Source: Cochliopodium minus
Taxonomy: Eukaryota > Discosea > Himatismenida > Cochliopodiidae
Direction of reading: 5' to 3'
Length of the DNA: 13,368 nucleotides
NCBI GenBank assembly: GCA_024220525.1
Contig: JAMYWO010000053.1
Location: forward strand, 1 to 13,368
Shown: piece after piece, positions 8,857 through 13,368 of the stretch
How positions within the stretch are numbered: position 1 is the stretch's first letter
How the letters are laid out: every line of letters begins with the position of its first letter
Program-made: the position numbers and the translations under genes
Notes under the pieces: generated by a model
Told to the model about the DNA's origin: nothing
Seen by the model: only the letters and a program-made list of their open reading frames with translations
The model's database searches: none

Positions 8857-11800
8857 ATGGAAGAATATAATACTTTAATCACTTGCCATGATTCTCCAGA
8901 TTTTGATGCTATTGGATCAATGGTGGCTGCATCAAAATTACACAGAAATTCGGTGATGCTATGGCCTGGAAGCAGGGATAAAGAGTAAGAAGAATATATA
9001 ATCTTTAAAGAAGTTAAAAATTGAGTTATTTATCAACAACCTGAACAAACAATTAAATCATTAGAATAAATTCAAACATATACTGATTTTAAACCAATAT
9101 ATCCTTAACTTTATAAGCTATAATCATATTATCACCATATCAGATCCATAATATAATTTCTTTCAAACATATATAAAGCAAGAATTATTAACACAACAAA
9201 TTTTTTATATTTTTTGACAAAAGATTGAATGAATTTGTTGATAAGAGAAGAGATGATCTCAAATTACCAATCTATACCAATCTAGTCAAATTCAACAAGA
9301 ATCAATTTACAAAGGTTGTGATTGTGGATACTGCCAAAGTTACACGAGTGAAGCATTTGGGAGAATATCTTCAGAAATGTGAGAATGATGAGGTCGAGGT
9401 ATGGGTGTATGATCATCATGATCCCATCGAGGAACAAGATTTAAAAGTGAAGGATCTGGCCAAGAAAATTTATAAGCCATGGGGATCTGCATGTAGTGTG
9501 ATTGTTGATGAAATCAGAAAATATAATGAAAAATCACAAGGTAGATTTCATATTATTTTTTTTAATTTTTTATTTTCAATATAATATAATTATAAAATTA
9601 ATAAAAGAAATAATCATTCTTGTGTAATAAAGCAAAACATAATATGGAAAATAAATCAATATGAACGAAAATAAAAATTTTGAATTATTAAAGAAAGTAA
9701 TTTATTTTTTAAAAAAACCTGAGATACATTATTTCTTTTAATATTTCAACATTTTTTTCATGGCTTATGATAAAAAGTTTGTTGGAATTAATTTTTCCTT
9801 GATTTTTTTCAAATATACAAATTAACTTTGTTCATTTAAAAGAAAAGATAGAAATATCAAAAGACGAAGCAACAATAATCGCCATGGGAATCTACGATGA
9901 CACAGGATGTTTCAGGTACGACAAAACTAACGAAGGAGATTTTTTGGCGATGGCATATCTCCTAAAGAACTACGAATTAGACAGAGTTGCTATCACCACT
10001 CAGTTTCTTCAAAGTACTAATACCAGTGATTTCCAAATTTCTCAATTGACTCATGATCAATTGGAAGTTTATGAACAGTTGAAGTCTTCTCTTTTTTTTC
10101 TCGAGATTAATGATTTGAAAGTTTATTTGGCTGAAGCGAGGGGTAAATAATTTTTTAAATTTTAATATTTTATTTTTCTTAAAATATTTCTTTTAGTGGA
10201 TACTTTTGATGGGTAAAAAAAAAAATTAATTAATTAGTATTAATTTCATAAAAAAAAAATATCATAAAAAAAGATATGAAAAAAATTTTTTTAAAAAATT
10301 AATTTTAATAAATACAGTATAAATTAAAAAAAAATTAAAATTTTTAAATAAAAAAGATTAAATTAAAATTATTTTAAAACCAAAAAATAATTTTTAAATA
10401 AATTAGGCAATTCGCTCCTATTGTTAACCAGTTTAGAAAAGACAACAATCTTCCTATTGTGTTTGCGATTGGAGAGTTCAATGGCTCGATCGTGGTATGT
10501 GGGAGAGCAACCCACTTGGTAGTGGATATAGGAAAGGTGTGCCAAGATTTCGGAGGTGCAGGACACCCGACCGCAGGTTAAAAAAAAAAATTATAATAAA
10601 ATAAAAAATAAAAATAAAAATAAAAATAAAAATAAAAATAAAAATAAAAGATAAAAAAAAAAAAAAATAAAAAATAAAATAAAAAATTAAAAATTAAAAA
10701 CAAAAAATAAAAAAGACCGCAGATTAAAAATAAAAAATTATTATAAAATAAAAAATAAAAAATAAAAAATGACAAAAAATAATGAAAAATAAAAAATAAA
10801 AAATAAAAAATAAAAAATAAAAAATAAAAAATATAAAATATAAAATATAAAATATAAAATAAAATTAAATTTTTCTTTAGGAGCTGCCACTGTTAAGGAT
10901 CTCACTTTTAACGAAACGAAAGAAAGTTTGGTTGCGAACATCCAGACCAAACTTACCCCTCCTGTTTCTATGGAATCGTTGATGGTCCAGCCAATCATCA
11001 TTCCTCATAACACCACCATTTCAGATTCTCTCATGGATTATTTTTTCAAATTTCAGTCTGCACCTGTAGTTAATGAAGAGAAAGTAAAAAAAAAAAAAAA
11101 TTTTTATTTTTTATTATTTTTTTATTTTTTAAAAATTTTTTTATTTTTTATTTTTTTAAAAAAATTTGGTTAATTCTTTATTTTAAGAAAGTTATAGGAA
11201 TTGCAGAAAAGTCCAAAGTTTTTAAGGCCATAGAACTTGGGTTGGGAGATCACGCAATCACGGACATTATGGTGTCGGATGTAAAATGTTTATCAAAAGA
11301 GTCACTAATTAATTCTGCAGTAGAAAGTAAAAATAAAAATAAAAATAAAAATTTTTTTTCATTATTTATTATAATTTTAATTTATTTTATTTATTTTTCA
11401 TTATTTATATTTTAATTAATTTTTTAATTTTTTTTTTAGTTTTGATTGTAAAGGGGAAGCAAAGAGTTATACCTATTGTTGATGAAGACAAGAACATTGT
11501 GGGGTTGGTGGGCAAAGCTTCTGTTGCCAGCGTGATGGTCAACTCTCCCTCTACATATGCGAGTAGAGTAAAAGAAAACAATTCCACACTTCTCCCTACT
11601 CTCCAAAAACTCGAAAGAAAATTGAAGGACATCTTGGACAAATCTGGTAAATTTTCCGGATTTTTTAATAACTATTTAAACTTGTTTAAATTTTAATACT
11701 AATAAAAAATATATTTATTTTTTAAAAAAAAATTTTTTTTGATTTATTTGTTATTTCTAATTTTATGAGATATTTTTATTTAATTTTTATCAAAAAATCT

Positions 11801-12831
11801 ATTTGCTTTTTTATTTGTTTATTTTTATTTTAATAACTTATTTTTTCTTTTTTTAAAAAAAATTTTACTTTTTCAAATTTAATAATTTATTATTTTATTT
11901 TTATTTATTTTATGATTTTGGTATTTTATTATTTTTATTTAATATTTTACTTTTATTTATTTTATGATTTTAATATTTTATTATTTTTATTTTTATATTT
12001 TATTTTTTTAAAAAAATTTAGGTGCTTTGGGAGATAAACTTAAGAAAAAGGTGTACATAGCAGGAGAAGTTGCAATAGACATAGTTTTGGGTAGAAAACC
12101 AAGCTTTATTGAGATTGTGGTGGACAGTGGAGACATCCTTTCCTTTGCTAACAGTTTGACGGAAGACTTGAAACTTAAACCTGAAATCAAATTACAAAAT
12201 AATTCTGTTTCTTTCAGCACTCAAGAGTTTGAAATACAAATAAATGATGCTGTAATTTTATTTTTTATTTTTTAAACTTTTATTTTTTTTATATTTTGAT
12301 TTTTTGCATTTTTAAATTTATTTTATTTTTATTTTTTAAACTTTTATTTATTTATTAACATTTTCTTCATTTTATTTCCTATTTATTTTTAATTCTTTGA
12401 TTTTTTTTGATTTCTTTTGTTTCAATAATCATTTTTTTCACTATTTCTTCAATTTTAATATTTTTTATTTTTTACTTTTTTAAATTTTAAATTTAATTTG
12501 TTTTAATCATTTTTTTCACTATTTCTTCAATTTTATATCTATTATTTATTTTTTTAATTTTTTTTTTTTTAATTTTTCAAAGTCAGGAGATCACAACCAA
12601 CCAAATTCATTGACGATCGCTCATTCAACAAAACTAAAATCCTATTTGGGAAGAAAAGACTTCAGTGTTCACTCTTTCGCAGTGCAACTCAACAAACCCA
12701 ACTACGGTGTAATCCAAGATTATTATTACTCCTTCAAAGACATCAAAAAAAAAGTTATTTCTGTTTTACACTCTTTATCTTTCTTGGAGGGTAATTCAAA
12801 TTTTTTTTATAATTTTTTATTTATTTTTTAA
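8857..12831 (+). CDS. DHH-DHHA1 phosphoesterase / tandem CBS / nucleotidyltransferase-head fusion protein; 10 exons
   Basis: Model: join(8857..8984,9224..9540,9843..10142,10197..10212,10407..10576,10881..11083,11188..11326,11440..11646,12022..12251,12583..12831); 652 residues, all phases agree. DHH domain (1 to about 200): motif I HDSPDFDAIGS, motif II VDTAK, motif III YDHHDP, motif IV GIYDDTGCF, all metal-binding Asp/His present. DHHA1 (about 250-312) ends in GGAGHPTAGAAT. CBS pair: about 340-400 and 405-465. A polymerase-beta head (about 500-640) is recognised by YIAGEVAIDIVLGRKPSF, GRKDFSVHSFAVQLN and VLHSLSF, but its catalytic motifs are altered and the protein stops where neck, body and tail should begin. 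The order matches bacterial CBS-containing tRNA nucleotidyltransferases (about 820-880 aa), suggesting gene transfer. The DHH part probably hydrolyses short RNA or nucleotides; CBS domains usually bind adenine nucleotides. The end is either the in-frame TAA at 12829-12831 or an unseen exon after the GTAATT donor at 12791. Confidence 0.88.
8985..9223 (+). other. Intron 1 of the DHH-CBS gene, unusually complex sequence
   Basis: This 239-nt phase-2 intron runs from a GTAAGA donor to an ACAAAAG acceptor. Unlike later introns of the gene it is not a simple A/T repeat and contains a repeated TTCAAACATATA. I see no convincing box C/D or H/ACA RNA in it. Confidence 0.65.
9541..9842 (+). other. Intron 2 of the DHH-CBS gene
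   Basis: This 302-nt phase-1 intron runs from GTAGAT to TTTAAAAG. The acceptor was chosen because it alone restores the frame into the KIEISKDEATIIAMG segment. It has no recognisable content beyond AT-rich, non-repetitive sequence. Confidence 0.65.
10197..10212 (+). other. 16-nt micro-exon of the DHH-CBS gene
   Basis: Flanked by TTTTAG and GTAAAA, it supplies VDTFDG (with one border base from each side) between the exon ending AEAR and the one starting QFAPIVNQF. It is needed for both frame and family match. Confidence 0.8.
10577..10880 (+). repeat. Intron with A-rich hexamer and heptamer arrays
   Basis: This 304-nt phase-1 intron interrupts the DHHA1 end (GHPTAG). It is built of AAAAAT hexamers (about 10603-10648), AAAAAAT heptamers (about 10744-10769 and 10786-10832) and an AT-alternating heptamer run (about 10831-10862), before a TTTTTCTTTAG acceptor. 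A small GACCGCAGATTAAAAA near 10715 copies the exon/intron junction GACCGCAGGTTAAAAA at 10570. Confidence 0.8.
11647..12021 (+). repeat. 375-nt intron with a 42-bp direct repeat
   Basis: A phase-1 intron (GTAAAT...ATTTAG) between the CBS pair and the nucleotidyltransferase head. The segment 11899-11940 is repeated at 11951-11992 with a two-base difference (GG versus AA), a 52-bp period. The rest is T-rich simple sequence. Confidence 0.75.
12252..12582 (+). repeat. 331-nt intron with a 31-bp direct repeat
   Basis: A phase-0 intron (GTAATT...CAAAG) within the nucleotidyltransferase head. The block beginning AATCATTTTTTTCACTATTT at 12427-12457 recurs exactly at 12505-12535. A shorter ATTTTTTAAACTTTTATTT also occurs twice (about 12267 and 12330). 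Confidence 0.75.
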
Positions 12832-12840
12832 TTTAATTTT

Positions 12841-12914
12841 TATTTTTTATTCTTTATTCTTTATTTTTTATTTTTTATTTTTTATTTTTTATTTTTTATT
12901 TTTTATTTTTTATT
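12841..12914. repeat. TTTTTTA heptamer array between convergent genes
   Basis: Repeated TTTTTTA units with a few TTCTTTA variants fill the gap between the stop codon at 12829-12831 and the end of the minus-strand zinc-ribbon gene. The same heptamer recurs in the gene's intron farther right and, as AAAAAAT, in the intron at 10577-10880. Confidence 0.8.
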
Positions 12915-12920
12915 TTTATT

Positions 12921-13368
12921 TTACTTTAATTTGATGATTTTGATGAAATTAAGAACATTTTGAGAATACTCATTTTCAGTGTTGTAGATTTTGTTTTCTT
13001 TGAAATTGTTTCCATTACAATTTTTACATTTCATGCCATTCATCTAAATAAGTAAATAAAAAATAAATCTTTATTATGTTATCAAAATTTTTAAAATTTT
13101 TTGTTTTTTCATTTTTTTTTTGTTTTTTTATTTTTTATTTTTTATTTTTTATATTTTTATTTTTTATATTTTTTTATTTTTTATTTTTTGTTTTTTATTT
13201 TTTATTTTTTATTTATTTATTTTTTATTTTTATTTTTTTGTTTATTTTTTATTTTTTTTTATTTTTTATTTTATTTTTTATTTTTGATTTCTTTTTTACT
13301 TGTAATTCATGAACATCAAAGTTTATATTACACACAGTACAGTTGTAAGACCTATTCTGTTTGTCGTA
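12921..13368 (-). CDS. Zinc-ribbon-like small protein or domain, 5' partial; complement(join(12921..13043,13300..13368))
   Basis: The exon at the right edge reads YDKQNRSYNCTVCNINF and ends at a GTAAAA donor. After a 256-nt intron rich in A runs (minus strand) the next exon begins at an ATTTAG acceptor with NGMKCKNCNGNNFKEN. Joined in phase 0 they give C-x2-C-x15-C-x2-C, a zinc-ribbon arrangement similar in outline to the small zinc finger of some RING E3 ligases (aromatic residues before the first Cys pair, Gly/Phe after the second). No RING domain is visible and the start lies outside the window. The frame ends at a TAA (12921-12923), but GTAAAA at 12919-12924 could instead be a donor. Function not assigned. 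Confidence 0.55.
13044..13299 (-). repeat. Simple-sequence intron of the zinc-ribbon gene
   Basis: About 13112-13285 is a nearly unbroken run of T-rich hexamers to heptamers (TTTTTTA, TTTTTA, occasional TTTTTTG) on the plus strand, so the spliced minus strand is A-rich. It explains the long Phe/Tyr/Leu-only reading frame here, which is not a gene. Confidence 0.75.

Noticed and set aside
8985-9842. Intronic snoRNA in the two complex introns of the DHH-CBS gene
   Set aside because: CTGA-like box D strings occur, but no box C with suitable spacing or terminal stem was found.
10597-10862. CRISPR-like array of short repeats
   Set aside because: Units are 6-7 bp A/T slippage repeats without unique spacers, in a eukaryotic intron.
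10578-11001. Minus-strand frames giving long Phe/Tyr/Leu-only proteins
   Set aside because: They are translations of A/T simple repeats in an intron, and part is antisense to the DHHA1/CBS exon; they have no start context or domain.
11405-12220. Minus-strand frames at 11405-11641 and 12008-12220
   Set aside because: They are antisense to CBS and nucleotidyltransferase-head exons with clear family motifs.
8857-12831. Bacterial contamination as the source of the DHH-CBS gene
   Set aside because: The frame is broken by at least nine GT-AG introns of the same type as in the oxidase gene, which a bacterial sequence would not have.
13076-13312. Plus-strand 78-aa Phe-rich frame
   Set aside because: It is the complement of an A-rich intron array; composition is explained by TTT/TTA repeats.
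12791-13368. Continuation of the DHH-CBS gene to the right (RNA-binding body of a CCA enzyme)
   Set aside because: No plus-strand exon with family similarity is visible; the non-repeat segments read better as minus-strand zinc-ribbon exons.

Overview
The window looks like nuclear DNA of a very AT-rich, intron-dense unicellular eukaryote. Genes are interrupted by many short introns (mostly 50-125 nt) with GTAAAA/GTAAAT-like donors and T-rich-AG or poly(A)-AG acceptors. Coding exons are clearly less AT-rich than the introns, proteins are rich in Lys/Glu/Asn, and there are no bacterial operon signals. I cannot name the species. Amoeboid or excavate-like protists with low-GC genomes would fit, but nothing seen here decides this. 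All exon joins below were deduced by eye from reading frame, GT-AG borders and family motifs; none is backed by transcript data.

Layout. (1) 1-1105 (+): 3' part of a Lys/Glu-rich protein with two helix-turn-helix-like segments. (2) 1178-2503 (-): complete 4-exon non-canonical poly(A)/poly(U) polymerase, convergent with gene 1. (3) 2838-3511 (-): acidic/basic low-complexity protein of unknown function, 5' exon tentative. (4) 3904-6563 (+): complete 12-exon NADPH oxidase / ferric-reductase-type flavocytochrome, 672 aa in my model, with both haem histidine pairs, the FAD motif, the NADPH motif and the terminal aromatic tail. (5) 6564-7204: non-coding or decayed stretch holding a degenerate copy of the 3' end of the following gene. 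(6) 7205-8767 (+): leucine-rich-repeat-like protein without a visible start and with an apparent frameshift. (7) 8857-12831 (+): 10-exon gene for a DHH-DHHA1-CBS-CBS-nucleotidyltransferase-head protein. (8) 12921-13368 (-): 5'-partial small protein with a C-x2-C...C-x2-C zinc-ribbon-like pattern, convergent with gene 7.

The most notable item is gene 7. Its domain order is that of a family of bacterial fusion tRNA nucleotidyltransferases (Aquifex A-adding enzyme-like, also deltaproteobacterial), yet it sits in a gene full of eukaryotic spliceosomal-type introns, including a 16-nt micro-exon. Its DHH phosphoesterase and DHHA1 motifs look intact. Its nucleotidyltransferase head has lost the GGxxRD and DxD residues, and the RNA-binding neck/body/tail is absent. 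It may be a bacterial-derived protein kept for its DHH (nanoRNase or cyclic-dinucleotide phosphodiesterase-like) and CBS sensing functions.

The genes do not form an obvious pathway. Two neighbouring but unrelated polymerase-beta-superfamily proteins (genes 2 and 7) are probably a coincidence.
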